DNA from: Lutjanus erythropterus
Lineage: Eukaryota > Chordata > Actinopteri > Lutjaniformes > Lutjanidae
Assembly (NCBI GenBank): GCA_020091685.1
Contig: CM034607.1
Span: forward strand, 29,164,645 to 29,228,644
Direction of reading: 5' to 3'
Length of the DNA stretch: 64,000 nucleotides
Within the stretch, counting starts at the first letter, position 1. Each line of letters opens with the position of its first letter. Positions 52,082 to 63,820 of the stretch are shown here, piece after piece. The notes beneath the pieces are model-generated. The model worked only from the letters and a program-made list of their open reading frames with translations, searched no databases and was not told where the DNA came from. The position numbers and the translations under genes are program-made.

Positions 52082-52733
52082 TTAAAGGAGCAATATGTAA
52101 CAGCTGTGCATGCAAAAATGAATCCTGCAGTCCAAATAGCGAGTTGAAGCCACAGACTAGGTTGAAAGTCCTGTTCAATGATACGATCCATGTTTGAAGT
52201 GAGTTGTTTCCCCTCAACCCTCCTCTGCAGACTTGAGGAAGCTCAGGCAGGCTGCAAGAGTGCTGCAGGAGCGCAAAATGCACTCAACATTGTGAACTGA
52301 CAATGACAAGTGGCATCAAGTCCACTGTAAGTTGATCAGCTGTTAACTATCAATTATCTGTCAATGTAAGCTAAGCCTGTTCACCTGAAAACAAAACTAA
52401 ACTTCAGAGTGTGTATTTTCGAAGCAGTGGGCTGAAGTGGCTGCCTTCTCACTGCCTGCCAGACTCCATTAACATATTGCTTAATATAACCGTTAAACAT
52501 CTGCGCCTTTTACAAGATTATTAATTATGTCTAACGACTCATAAACAGACACTAACTCATTCAGCGAACACTCGGCATTAATTTGTACTAACAATTAACC
52601 TGAAAAGGGGAAACAAAGGCATTTATTCCGGACCGAAATAGAAAGGAGTTGATGTCTAAGATGCGAGCATTTCAACTCAAATCTGTCATTTTATGATTAA
52701 TTACAGCAAATATATTACATATTTCTCCTTTAA
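52082..52733. mobile_element. TTAAAGGAG-ended repeat, copy 2 (uninterrupted)
   Basis: Same family and orientation as 22727-23517: it starts TTAAAGGAGCAATATGTAAC and ends ATTACATATTTCTCCTTTAA. It lacks the nested MITE, with GGTTGAAAGTCCTGTTCAAT continuous across the site, and so represents the empty-site form. Non-coding. Confidence 0.75.
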
Positions 52734-53530
52734 AATGACCATACTTTAACGTAAACTGTCATATATACTGAAATAACTCAGGTCACAACAATGAAGGGCA
52801 AAATTATGCCTTGTGCACCATGTTAAACCGAGGCTCTGTCGTCTGAACAGGATGGCAACTGTGTGTGACTTCACGCACCGTCAATCACAGCCCAGCACAC
52901 AATCATTCCACGCATTCTTACCCTTCAAAACAAAAGCCCTGGAACTACATACTATGTCACTGCTTTAGCACGTGTTCGATCAGTAGAGCTGATGTAATTA
53001 GTCGCTCTAAAATACGGTTTTATTGAGGGTTCACTGAAATGGTACATTGCACCTTTTTTGGAATTACTGATCAGATATCATACAGTTGATAAATCGTGAT
53101 GATTATCGTACATCTGGCAACACTTTTCAGTACTGAATCGGCTGAGATAAACCTGCTAGCCCTTAGTGGGATAAACAAACTCATCAACGCATAATGTCTC
53201 AAATCGGAAGACTTTTTTTTAGTTTTTTTCAGAATGTAAACCTGCTTTCTACACACTTAAAGTGAGAAAAAAATGTCTAACTGAACATACAGAAAGAAAA
53301 AGGAAAAAATATTTATCTTTGTTGGAAAAAAAGATGAAATTCTGCTCAAACTGTGTAAAATGTAAAACTGTCATGTATGTCATGTGCACACACACACACA
53401 CAACTAATACTGTCCTCATTTAGGTGCAGTACGAGGCTGCCTGCATTGCTATGTATGCTGATGCTTGTGGTTGCAGTCACACAACTTTATGCACCATCTA
53501 TTCTGTACGACACACACGTACAGGTACACA

Positions 53531-53579
<49 letters not shown>

Positions 53580-56500
53580 CCTGTCCTCGTGGGTAATGGA
53601 CAAACTGCAGAGGAGTGATACTTTTGGGTGAGTTACAGAGCCGGAGGGATCACTCCATAAGAAGGTCTAAGAAGATTTCTATTTCTGCTCGGATACCTAC
53701 ATCTAAATCTGACCTACGCTCTGCTGCCCTCTGCTGCCCGTTCACAAAACTGCAGCTAAAACAGATGCACAGGGAAAAAAAATCTCCTCCTGTCTTTATA
53801 ATCGCAATCTGTCGGACAGATTCCCAATGGAGAAATGTGGTCAACGCTTTGGTCCATCAACCTTTTGTTCATAGGTCATCCCTGCACAGAAAGCCTCTTC
53901 CTCTCAACCTCCAAGCTCTGCAGAATCACCACAATAAAACACTTGCCAGGGGGATAAATACACACACACACACACACACGCACACGCATGCACACATACA
54001 TTAATGGCAGACTGCCAACAGACGTCGTTCTGAAGTAGCGTGGGTTGGACCAGAAGACAAAGTGAAAAATGGAGATTGGTTAGAGCAGCCTGATTGCGGT
54101 TCAGTTAGTGTTTCAGTGTGTTAGATCAAGAAACCAATTATTATAGCTCTTATATTAATCTATATTTGTCAGAAGTAAGATTGTTAAACATACACATAAT
54201 TATGAACACACATCCATCAATTACATTTCTGTCGCTTTGTTTTCTGACCTTGCAGGTAGAAAACATAATTCTTGTGTTAACGTCCATCATCGGCACGATT
54301 TTGCTTTCTTCCTTCATCGCTAACTGTTAAAGGAGTGAAAAACCCCGCATTTCTGTGTCTCCTCCCTTTTTACTTTCACCTCCTTCATTTCAGTTCAGCA
54401 GTCAAGGGCCACGCTTGGAGGCTTCGGACGGAGCCGTTCGTGTTGGAGAACCTGTCGTCGCAATCCCATCCCACATGTCGGCTCCGGTTCGTCGAGGTGC
54501 TCCCTTCGCGCGCTGGTGACCCTGACCACTCGCACGCCGTATGTGTGTGCTCCATCTCAACCAGCTCGTGTCCTGCCCCTCATCACAGGGCGAGTGCATG
54601 GAGGAAAAACAACAGAAACGCTATGGAGACCTAGTGAATGACATGGAAGTTGGCTTTCGTTTATTCTCCTTCGTCGCTCTTCTCGCTGTGTGTATCCCTG
54701 GGGTCGGTTAAGTGTGACTAATTTCCCAAACAGGTCACTTCCAGTTTGTTTTTCAGGGCATGGGTCGCCTCAGTCTGTCGCTCAGTTCTGTGTTTGTCGA
54801 TGGGCGCTCTCTGGGGTGGTTGTGATGATGCGAGTGGACCAGTTCTAGTTTGGGTGATGAGAAATGGTTTTAGGAAGTCGCGATCTCCCCCCCTAGGTGG
54901 CGCCATCCCTTCTGCTGTGTCTCCAGAGGTGGAAGATACTCTGGAACACAGAGAGACGGTTCAGGGAACAAGTCTGAATGATGGGCTTTTTTTTTTCTCA
55001 CGTGTCATGTGACTTACAAAAATGCTGCCACAACAAAAACACAGATCAGTCACTGTCTAAGCAACAGTGTCTCTAAGAAACCAGATTTCTAACGTGTGAT
55101 TATGAGTCTACAGCAGGGCTCAAGATTAACTGCAACTGTCCTGAATTCTACTTCCAGCTGTCCCAGACTTTACAACCAGTGTCTCAAATTGAAGTTATAT
55201 TTCATTTTGAAATGGCTGCTTATTAAACCTTTCCTGAAGACAAGTACATGATTACATAAATTTTAACAGTGCAATTCTTATTGCATACACGTGTATTTAC
55301 AATGACCAACATGCTGCAGCTCAATTAGCACAGATAATACAGGGCACCCCCAGGATTCTCAAAGTTAAATGTAAAACTTTTTAAAACATTTACAATGAAA
55401 TTTAATGCCAACAAGCCAACTTGAATTTAATAAAACATTTTATTGCCTGGAACAGGCTTCACTCATTTGTATTTTGGATTCTGCTGCCACTTCTGGCAAA
55501 TGGCACATGCCCATTCTGAGGTTAGTGCCAAGCTGCGAGTTGTTTTGTTTCCCACCGACTAATTAATTTGCTAACCGTGTTACACACTTACACAGTTTTT
55601 ATACATTTGACAGTTATCTATGATGCATTTATTTAGTCATATAGAAAGACAGAAAACAAAACTAAGAACTTTGTAAATGCAATTCAATATTTTTAAAGGC
55701 CTTATTATGAGAATATTTATTTCGTTGCTTTTTAAATATTTAAAAGACCCCGCTGGCACCCTGCAATATGACGAAGCAACCTTGAATATCCCTGCATATT
55801 AACATTTTTACAGTGTTCAGTTTTCGTGACCATTTTATATAATGCCAAATGTTCCACATGGGGATGCATCTGAATGCTAAATTGCTGTCAGACGATAGCA
55901 GATGCTTCTCCTGAGCTGTTCATTATTTGCCTCTGTTCCAGCAACTCCAACAGTCCCTCATTCATCCTTATGTCTTGCAGTTACTCATCCACATACTTGT
56001 TCTGCTGGTGTCGTGCTGTCTCACATGGGACAAATAGTTTCAGCTTCTCCCCGACGTGTGGGCCTCTTGGAGATGGCTCTGATAACGAGTCATGTGCCTG
56101 TGCACGCATCTACCATGCATACTTAATTCACTGTATGCACAAATACATCAGTATTTGTCTTCTCATAGTAATCGCGCTGGAGGAGAATTTATCTTTCCTT
56201 ACGTAAGTGCACTGTGCAGCTCTGGTAAATTGTCTATAAAGTGCAGCTTTTTGTCTGCTGTATAGTTGCCCTTTGATTTTTTTTAAATTATAATGCCATA
56301 AAGGCTGCACAGAAGAGATAATAAAACAACAAAAGCGTATCTGAATGCACTTTGTTTAGGGCTGAGTGTAATTTAATATCACTGAACTGAAGTTACTCAT
56401 GAACTTCTGTTGTAAAACGTTCACATATATTTTTGTCTTTAATGCACAGAAATAAAAGAAGGTAGCAGACTTAAAGTCCTCTCGCTGCCCTTGCCCTTTT

Positions 56501-56683
56501 CATTTTTTGGCAGACATTTTTGCATAATTCATGCTGCTTGATGGCTGCTGTCATTCAAAGCACCACTCTGTACCACATCTGAATACATATTTCTTCCTGA
56601 TCTGCCCCAGATAAAATCTAGCCTCTTACCCTTTGGTGAGGTTGCTTTGTTGTGTTTTGCTTTGTGTGTGTTTTCAAGCAATA
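52734..56683. other. intergenic or snx27 3' UTR region
   Basis: No exon is certain. It holds a CA repeat at 53533-53577 and a shorter one near 53961-53979. A GC-rich stretch at about 54,400-54,640 has open frames on both strands and an acceptor-like TTTCATTTCAG at about 54,384-54,394. A separate + strand frame ending near 54,330 (VENIILVLTSIIGTILLSSF) looks like a hydrophobic helix after TTGCAG. The snx27 transcript probably ends somewhere here on the - strand, but no polyadenylation site could be assigned. Confidence 0.4.
53533..53577 (+). repeat. (CA)n microsatellite
   Basis: An uninterrupted CA dinucleotide run. Confidence 0.95.
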
Positions 56684-56736
56684 TTATCGCTTTGTATTTA
56701 GGACAAAAGATGTGTCAAAACGTGCTTGTTGCTTAC

Positions 56737-56785
56737 CATTGTTGCTGCAGTTCTTGTTGTCTTTGTCAGATGCCTCTTCCTCAAC
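56737..56785 (-). CDS. snx27: sorting nexin 27, candidate C-terminal exon
   Basis: On the - strand, CTTTGCTGTCAG precedes an in-phase exon reading VEEEASDKDNKNCSNN, followed by a GTAAGC donor. It keeps frame with the preceding exon, which ends KWRKQ. If the donor is used, one more exon is needed that I could not find. If it is not used, translation continues for 17 more codons and stops at TAA (56684-56686). The tail is acidic and hydrophilic. From memory, mammalian SNX27 also has alternative C-termini just after this WRK motif, so variable ends here are plausible. The exon is short and rests on splice signals and frame only. Confidence 0.55.
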
Positions 56786-56973
56786 CTGACAGCAAAGAAA
56801 TCAATACACACGGAAACATAAAATTAATAATTTTAAACAAAAGCTTGAAGAAAACATGTTAGTGGCTTATTGTATTTGCAGAAAAAATGTATTAATAAGC
56901 TAAATTTAGAATTTCAAACTTGGCATGGACTCATGTGCTTCCCAGAATGGAACAGGAAAGGAGTGGTCCTTAC

Positions 56974-57033
56974 CTGTTTCCTCCACTTCAGCTCACAAAA
57001 GACCCGCTCGAAGCACTCGTGCATGTAGTTGAA
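56974..57033 (-). CDS. snx27: sorting nexin 27, exon encoding the end of the FERM-like domain
   Basis: A 60-bp exon between TTTCTTCCCAG and GTAAGG on the - strand encodes [20 protein letters not shown]. The sequence is near-identical to what I recall of the last helix of the SNX27 F3 subdomain. Phase 0 on both sides. Confidence 0.93.
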
Positions 57034-57305
57034 CTGGGAAGAAAAAGCAAACTCAATCGTTACTCAGCATTGAAACACAGCACAGTCAGCCTGCAAGCAT
57101 CTTCTTATTGCTGCTTTGATTTTTGTGGGCTGAGAACAAATATCAGTAAACTCCATGAATGTCTGTCCTGGTTTGAAGTGAAAGATTGACTGCTGTAGTC
57201 TTTAATGGTATCCATTAGGAATGTCAAAACAACAAAGAAGCCACTTACTATTTACAAAAAAAATCTTTTTAAAATCACATCTGTCACTCTAAAACTGCAA
57301 ATTCA

Positions 57306-57506
<201 letters not shown>

Positions 57507-57559
57507 TTACAGGAGGTAAGACCCGTGCATACATGGGCATTTAAATTTAACTGCAGACT

Positions 57560-58372
57560 TCTCTGAGCCCGAGCTCATCTGAGATGGACTGATGCAGAAG
57601 TTAAAAAGTGTGCTGTGGTCTGACGAGTCCACATTTCAAATTGTTTTCAGGAATCATGAAAGTTGTGACCGCCGGGCTAAAGATGAGAGGGACCATACAG
57701 ACTGTTACATGCGCTAACTTCAAAAGCTAGCATCTGTGATGGTATGGCGGTGTGTTAGTGCCCATGGCATCATGGGAAACGGTCACATCTGTGAAGGCCC
57801 CATTGATGCTGAAAAATACATACAGGTTTTGGAGCAACATATTGCTGCCATTGAGACAGAGCCTTTTTCAGAGATGTCCCTGATTATTTCAGCGAGATGA
57901 TGCCAGGACACATTCTGCGCGTGTTCCAACAACGTGGCTTCATAGTAAAAGATTTCAGGTACTAGACTGACCTGCCTGCAGTCCAGACCTGAAAATGTGT
58001 GACACATTATGAAGCACAAAACACGACAACAGAGACCCTGGATTGTTTAGGACCTGAGGTCATATATCAAGCAAGAATGAGAACAAATTTTACTTTCAGA
58101 ACTTCAACAATTAGTGTCCTCAGTTCACAAACACTCAGTAAATGTTTTTAAAAGAAAATGTGTTGTACCACAATGGTAAACATGCCCCTGTCCCAACTTC
58201 TTTGGAGCATGTTGCTGGCATCAAATTCAGAATAAGTATATATTTACAAAAAACAATAAAGTTTATCAGTTTGGCTATTAAATAGCTCATCTTTCTACTG
58301 TATTCAGTTGAATATAGGACAAAAAGTTTTTCACAACATCCCAGATTTCCCTTTTTTGGAACTGCGGTTGCA
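57560..58372 (+). pseudogene. Tc1-like transposase remnant in an snx27 intron
   Basis: The + strand carries decayed transposase: LWSDESTF (first catalytic Asp, near 57,613), FQRDDARTHSAR (second Asp, near 57,887), and near 57,990 PENVxHIMKHKTRQQRPW with the third acidic position, then SYIKQE and LQQLVSSV. Frames change several times and stops interrupt. The 3' end has CATGCCCCTGTCCCAACTTC and a terminal-repeat-like GGAACTGCGGTTG. The left terminal repeat was not found. It is opposite in orientation to snx27 and lies wholly within the intron. Confidence 0.85.
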
Positions 58373-58478
58373 TATCAAGCAGTAATTAATGAAAGACTAT
58401 CCATAGATGGCAAAAAATGTTACTGTAAAAAGTGATAAGTTGGATCCTCTACTTTTAATCAAGCTAGTACAGACTCAC

Positions 58479-58628
58479 CTCCAGTGTGCCGTCCTCGGTA
58501 CAAGCGTGCAGCTTGAAATGATGGATGCTGATAGCTGTGATGACGTGTCCCTTCCTCCTGGAGTCACAGGAGCAGTGGGGGAACGACACCTCGTTGTAGC
58601 CTTCACATGTCCGCAGCAGACTCAGGTA
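58479..58628 (-). CDS. snx27: sorting nexin 27, FERM-like domain exon
   Basis: A 150-bp exon (50 residues, phase 0) between TCTGTTAG and GTGAGT. It includes [40 protein letters not shown] and [10 protein letters not shown]. The TCEGYNE and [15 protein letters not shown] segments are characteristic of SNX27 and span the F2-F3 junction. Confidence 0.95.
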
Positions 58629-58844
58629 CTAACAGACGAAGAATCACAGAGCACATACATAAGTCACTAATTCTGTAAGTAACCAGGTCAAGTCAATCTA
58701 AATAAGGTTTATGTCTCTTTGCGTCATTCAGTTACTCTGAAACCCCCAGCTGACAAGCTGTGACCAGAAGCCTCACCATCCCAACCAACTAGATTACTGA
58801 ACCAGTGGGGTATATTGGTAACAGAATTTCAGTTTTCACCAAAT

Positions 58845-58936
58845 TGGAGGTGAGCCAACCGGCATCTGCTGTAGGTGATACACTGACTATCCAGCTCATA
58901 CAACCCCTCTTCAAATAATCTGACCCATCCCTTTAA
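58845..58936 (-). mobile_element. solo arm of the 20-kb foldback repeat family
   Basis: Read on the - strand it starts TTAAAGGGATGGGTCAGATT, then has AGTCAGTGTATCACCTACAG, matching the outer arm of the element at 20055-21514. It lies in an snx27 intron, with only one end present. Confidence 0.6.
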
Positions 58937-59360
58937 GATGTGACTTAATTTACAAGTATAACTTTTCAGTTTATAACAGAAGAATTATGCAGTAATGTTC
59001 AGTTTGAATCTCTGCTTTTATTCCACTACATTGTGATACTGCGTCATTCACACTTCTTTTTCAAGCAAATTCAGAGTTGAAGAAACTTATACATGAAAAC
59101 AAGTGAGGGTGTAACCAAACCAGTAACCAAATATTTTGGTTTCTACACCTGGCTCTATTTTATCCCTGATGCCAATGAAACAAAGCAGGTTTCCTGTTTG
59201 CACTAACATTTCTGATACCAGACACTGCTTCACATTTGGAACAATCAGATCACTGAATGTTTCTTTTACATTCATTTATTTAAGGTTGCCCTTTAAAAGC
59301 TTGGAATTGTTGAGCTGGGTGGCTACATAGTTGTAAATGGAGTTTGCAAACAGAAACCCT

Positions 59361-59361
<1 letters not shown>

Positions 59362-59427
<66 letters not shown>
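59362..59427 (+). repeat. (CA)33 microsatellite in an snx27 intron
   Basis: 66 bases of uninterrupted AC/CA. In the snx27 pre-mRNA (- strand) it is a (UG)n tract. Confidence 0.95.
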
Positions 59428-59429
<2 letters not shown>

Positions 59430-59646
59430 CACTTTCAGTTAATGTTCTACAAACATCAATATAAACTCGATGGCTTTATCTCTGTTTACACCACAGAGGG
59501 ATGTATTCTGAAGTGTGAAAGCGGGTTTTGGCTTTTCTGTCCATTTTTGTTTGGTAACGTTTTGGTGATGGCTCTGGTCAGCAGGGAAAAAAAAGTGCAG
59601 TCATCCCAATCCCCTCCCCGAACAAAGAGTGGTCTGTGGGACTGAC

Positions 59647-59736
59647 CGTGGCCATCTTGCGCTGCTCTGCCAGCTTCTGCAGCTGGTAGGATTTGTCCTC
59701 TGTTTTTATGAATCCCTTCTTCACATCTTCCAATGC
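59647..59736 (-). CDS. snx27: sorting nexin 27, linker/F2 exon
   Basis: A 90-bp exon, 30 residues, phase 0. It reads [20 protein letters not shown] and then [10 protein letters not shown]. The acceptor is CTGTCCAG and the donor is GTCAGT, a weaker but acceptable donor. The segment corresponds to the SNX27 F2 helix with the SYQLQKL motif. Confidence 0.93.
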
Positions 59737-62116
59737 CTGGACAGAAAGGAGGCGGGGTGGATGGGGGGGGTGAAAAGAAGAGATACAACACCATTTATCA
59801 TTTAAGGGCACTGCAAAAAAAAATTATGATGCATGAAAGCAGTACACATTCACATTTTACCTCAAGAGTTCACTTAATGACAGCAGTAACTTCTGGCGTC
59901 CATTTTAATTCTATAATTGATATTTTTGTAATAACAGCATATGAAATTACTATGTGAAAGTGATATTCGTAGTGAAGAATTTACAGAGAATTATCACCTG
60001 AATCTGCAGCTAAGCTCGGCTTTTCAGAGCTTTATAGTGAGTTTCAGCTCATTCTTCAGCTTTCCAGATGCAACTTTTGTTTTGTTTTGGTTCACTCTCG
60101 CTGCTCATAGCTTGCTTAGTACAAAAAACACCAAAACAGACACATTTGTACCGTTTTTACACCAAAATTAGCATGTATATACAGTTTTTTAAACGCAGGC
60201 AAACCAGCAAAACATAAGTGATTGAACTTTTTCCAATTGCCAGGTTGCCTTTTGTTTTTTTTTTCCTCTGATGTGCACCAAAATGTGTCACTTTCAGCTG
60301 ATAGGAGTGGTGTTTAGTTACTGCTGATGGAAACGCAACATTTCCTGATTTTGCTGCTTCATAATTAAAGCTTTAAAATAACAAAATAACAGGAGGCTTT
60401 TATTGTGAAGAATTTAGGCCTGTAGGTTACATAACATCTATCCAGTGTTCAGATGCTTGTCAGAGACACGTGTGCCATAAATAAAACAACTTCAAGCAGG
60501 TGCAAATTCCGCTGCGCTATGCTGACACAGCCAGTTGAACACAGTCAAGCCAAGCAGCACATGTGAATGAAAAAGGAGCAAATATTTTTGCAGGAGCTAC
60601 CGACGCAGGTGTCATGTTTTAATCACTGCTGACTGCACCTGAAGCAGATAAAAACCCGTGACTCCTGCAGAGTCATCTGACCTGGGAGTGAATACTGACT
60701 GTACCCCTCCTCACTGAAAACAAAAGCCAGATGTCAGTGGAGTTTGTTGTCCAGTGTACAGGGTCTTTAGGGACTAGCTGGTGAACACAGTGAAACATTT
60801 AGCAGCTACAGGACTAGATATATTGTTCTGAACTTGGTAGAGACCAAAATCAGAGCTAAAAGTCAGTGAATATTGGAGTTACAGTTGCCAGATGGACAGA
60901 AACACGACTCCAAATGAATGATAAGGTTTCTCAATAATTGCTGGATGTGTAAATGCAAATCTTCATTAACAACTTAGACATATCAACTTTAAAGGTGATG
61001 ATAGGTCAATACTGTGTTTGCAACTTGCTTCAGCTTCATCTTGCTTACTATAAAATATAATATCCTGCAGACTTAAGTGTCAGTTCTACTGAAGCTGATG
61101 GGAGATAGAAAGTCAATCGTGCTATTTGGATATGCAATCTGAAGTGTCTTCTTTCATTTTTAGAGGCATGGTCATTGCAATGTAGACATGTTGGGTTTTA
61201 GTGTGCTTCTCCTTCAGGCTTAAACAGAGCTAGGACCAAAGTCTGGCACCCAGCAGAGCACAGAATGTTCTAAAGTAATGTAATGTCCAATCCTTGTTCT
61301 TTAGTTTCCTTGTTTTTTAGCAGTGCGAGCACCTCGATGTGCTGATGTGCTACTTAAACCAGTAGAAACCATTTTAATGATTCACTGCTGAAACTCACAT
61401 GCTTGAAATGCTTCAGGTGGTGACCTTTGTTGGTCATCAGACAGCCCGTAGGCTGCTGCTGTTGCTGCTGCTATGGCTATTTTTAGAGCATCTGTATTAG
61501 AGGGTTATTTTTTTCTAGTTCACTTTATACTTCAAAAACTGTGGAAAAGTTTTAGTGGCTTGTAGAATATCATGGTTCTCTGGTTTCCTGGTTAGGTACA
61601 TACATTTCAAAGCACTACACTATCCGTAGGTATTTGCCAACACAGTCCCAGTTGGTGAGAATTCCACTAAGCATGTTGGAAGAGTAGCCTTAAGGAACGC
61701 CCACAACATGAACTATAACTATAAAAATATTGATTTAAAAAAATTCAAATGTATGATGACGTTCCCACCACAACTATAAAGCTGAAGTCTGGATGGCCTG
61801 TTCTTGGTGTGGACGGCCCTTTACAGCAGACAAGACAACTTTAAAATTGTTATAACTTTTGTCTGATGAGTTTGGCAGTCATAAGCAGTTTTTTTATCTC
61901 TAAGAACAGATAAAGAACTGGTGGAAGATTATGAGACCAGTGTAAGTACTTAAAAGTAAAACAATAGAGTACTACTGTACATTTCCCTGATTATGGCAGA
62001 AATTATCCAAGGCCAAAATTGCTGACACCTCCAATGTGTTTGAATAGTTTCAACTCAGAAAGTACATTAACTCTTCAAAAAAAAACCAAAAATTGGGATT
62101 CAATTATTGTTATTAC
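59737..62116 (-). other. snx27 intron (2.4 kb)
   Basis: No coding sequence recognised. A short CTG/TTG run lies near 61,451-61,475. The remainder is AT-rich and unremarkable. Confidence 0.6.
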
Positions 62117-62280
62117 CTGGTGAAAGCAGTAGTGCAGTGCCAGCGGGTTGTCTCTTAGCAACTCCTCCTCCTGGAAGCTGAACAACCATTTGCGGAGCGC
62201 CAAGCAAGTTCCCGGCACTGCCGACGTGTAATTCTGCACATAAAGCTTGTGGGGAAACTCATTAGGCGCCAACTTCCGCA
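62117..62280 (-). CDS. snx27: sorting nexin 27, F1-F2 exon
   Basis: A 164-bp exon that completes a split Val codon and ends in phase 0. It encodes [20 protein letters not shown], then [20 protein letters not shown] and [15 protein letters not shown]. The [13 protein letters not shown]...[11 protein letters not shown] block is diagnostic for SNX27. The acceptor is TTGTTGCAG and the donor is GTAATA. Confidence 0.95.
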
Positions 62281-62598
62281 CTGCAACAAATAATAGAAAG
62301 AAGGAGAGGGATGAAGAGGGGGATGAAGGGCAAGGGGTGAACGGGGGGGGGGCTGTCTGTTTAATCATTAAAAAAAAAATTCTAACCTAGACCTGCCCTT
62401 GCTGTCCAAGCCTGCACACACACCCTTTGGCCCAATGAATTAAACTCACCAGAGGGATGATACAGGTCTTTATTTAGAAAATTAGTGGTCATGTGATGAA
62501 GTCATCCAAGAGAGGGCTTTTAAATTTAACACATGAGAGTCTGTGAAAGCACTCTGAATTTCTCTTTGGAACACTCAAAACACACATGCAGTTCTTAC

Positions 62599-62677
62599 CA
62601 AAGGAGTGGTTGATGACTTCAAAGAGGGCAAAGTAACTCGCCATAATACTGTCCATTCCAACCTTTATCACCAATGC
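62599..62677 (-). CDS. snx27: sorting nexin 27, F1 exon
   Basis: A 79-bp exon (26 codons plus one base). It reads ALVIKVGMDSIMASYFALFE then VINHSF. The acceptor is CTCTCTGCAG and the donor is GTAAGA. The VGMDS...YFALFEV motif is the ubiquitin-like F1 lobe of the FERM-like domain. Confidence 0.94.
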
Positions 62678-63715
62678 CTGCAGAGAGAACAATACAGAGT
62701 CAGCTATGTTAGAAAAACATTGTCTTAAAATTTTTATTGCACTGTTAAAGTAAAAAAAAAAAGTGTCTGCATTAAATCATTGACATGATTTAATTTTAAA
62801 GTCCTCGGGGTGATATTCAAGCATCTGATTTAGTTTTAGTCATCAGAATTGTTTTAGTTCACTAAATATCGTAAGATTCTAGTGAACTAAATTGGTTTAG
62901 TTAAAGTGTAATGTATCATTTTAACCAGAGCAGCCCATTCTGGGGCCCACTGGCATGTTTGGCCTGCACCCCCTTTGTTTTCACCCACCACAGTGTTTGA
63001 CTAGTTACTGAAACCCACTGCAATTTATTATCGCCAAGCTCTACATTTGACAAGCTCATGTTTTTATTCTCCTCATTTTTAAAATGCTGTAAAATCCTTA
63101 CAGTAATGACTACTCATTTTTTTGCAGCTAAAAAGTACATCATTTGAGTTTTACTGCTGTTTACAGAACAGTGATGTAATGTCTCCCTAATAAATTCTAT
63201 TTAAACATCTGATCTAACTTGTCTCCCACTATACTGCAAGTGATAAATAGCTGCATAAGACATTTATTTTGTGTTGATGTGTAACTTAAACGGTGCTCAA
63301 TGAAAATTAATATCAAATATTGATTTGTTTTTGAGTGTTGTCACGTTGATGCATATTGGCTCATTCGTTTCTCTCAGAGTCCAGGACAGTCGTTGTTTCT
63401 TTCAGCTTGTGCTGCATTTTAGGTTTTGGTGAAAACACTCGAGTTAGCTGATAAAATAATAGTTTGTTTACTTTTGAACTTCAGCATTATTCAAGAGCAA
63501 ATGTGGCTTCAGGTTTGTTTTTCTCCCAAACATTGACATCTCTCTACCGTTTCCTAAACTTGCAGGAGGTCTGTGCTAGTTGACTTCCCAACTTGTCCCT
63601 CCCTAACATTTTCGTCTTGTTTTTATTTGTTGACGAAAACGTTAGTTACAATAGGGCAACAAACTGTACAAAACATCCATATGACAGCATCATCCCAGAT
63701 GTCACGTGTTCTTAC
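62678..63715 (-). other. snx27 intron (1.0 kb)
   Basis: AT-rich, no coding sequence or recognisable repeat. The short + strand ORFs at its right edge are shadows of the flanking exon. Confidence 0.6.
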
Positions 63716-63820
63716 CTGGTACACCTGGTCTGTGGTGCTGTTTTTGCGGACTCTGACGGAGATGGTGGTCTTGTCTGGCAGGGCTATCCGCAGTTCTACA
63801 TCTGTCACTCCATTGTAGTT
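63716..63820 (-). CDS. snx27: sorting nexin 27, start of the FERM-like domain
   Basis: A 105-bp exon, 35 residues, phase 0 on both sides. It includes [20 protein letters not shown] and [10 protein letters not shown], the first strands of the F1 (Ras-association-like) subdomain of SNX27. SNX27 is a PDZ-PX-FERM endosomal adaptor that works with retromer and SNX-BAR proteins to return cargo to the plasma membrane (established for the family). The exons here cover only the C-terminal third or so of the protein; PDZ and PX exons lie beyond 64,000. Fish have two snx27 copies and I cannot say which this is. Transcription is towards the nicotinic receptor gene. Confidence 0.95.

Noticed and set aside
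53377-53631. ORFs containing Thr-His runs
   Set aside because: Translations of the CA microsatellite.
59486-59811. - strand ORFs of 102 and 77 codons overlapping the snx27 linker exon
   Set aside because: Only the 90 bp between splice sites match SNX27; the rest is intron read-through.
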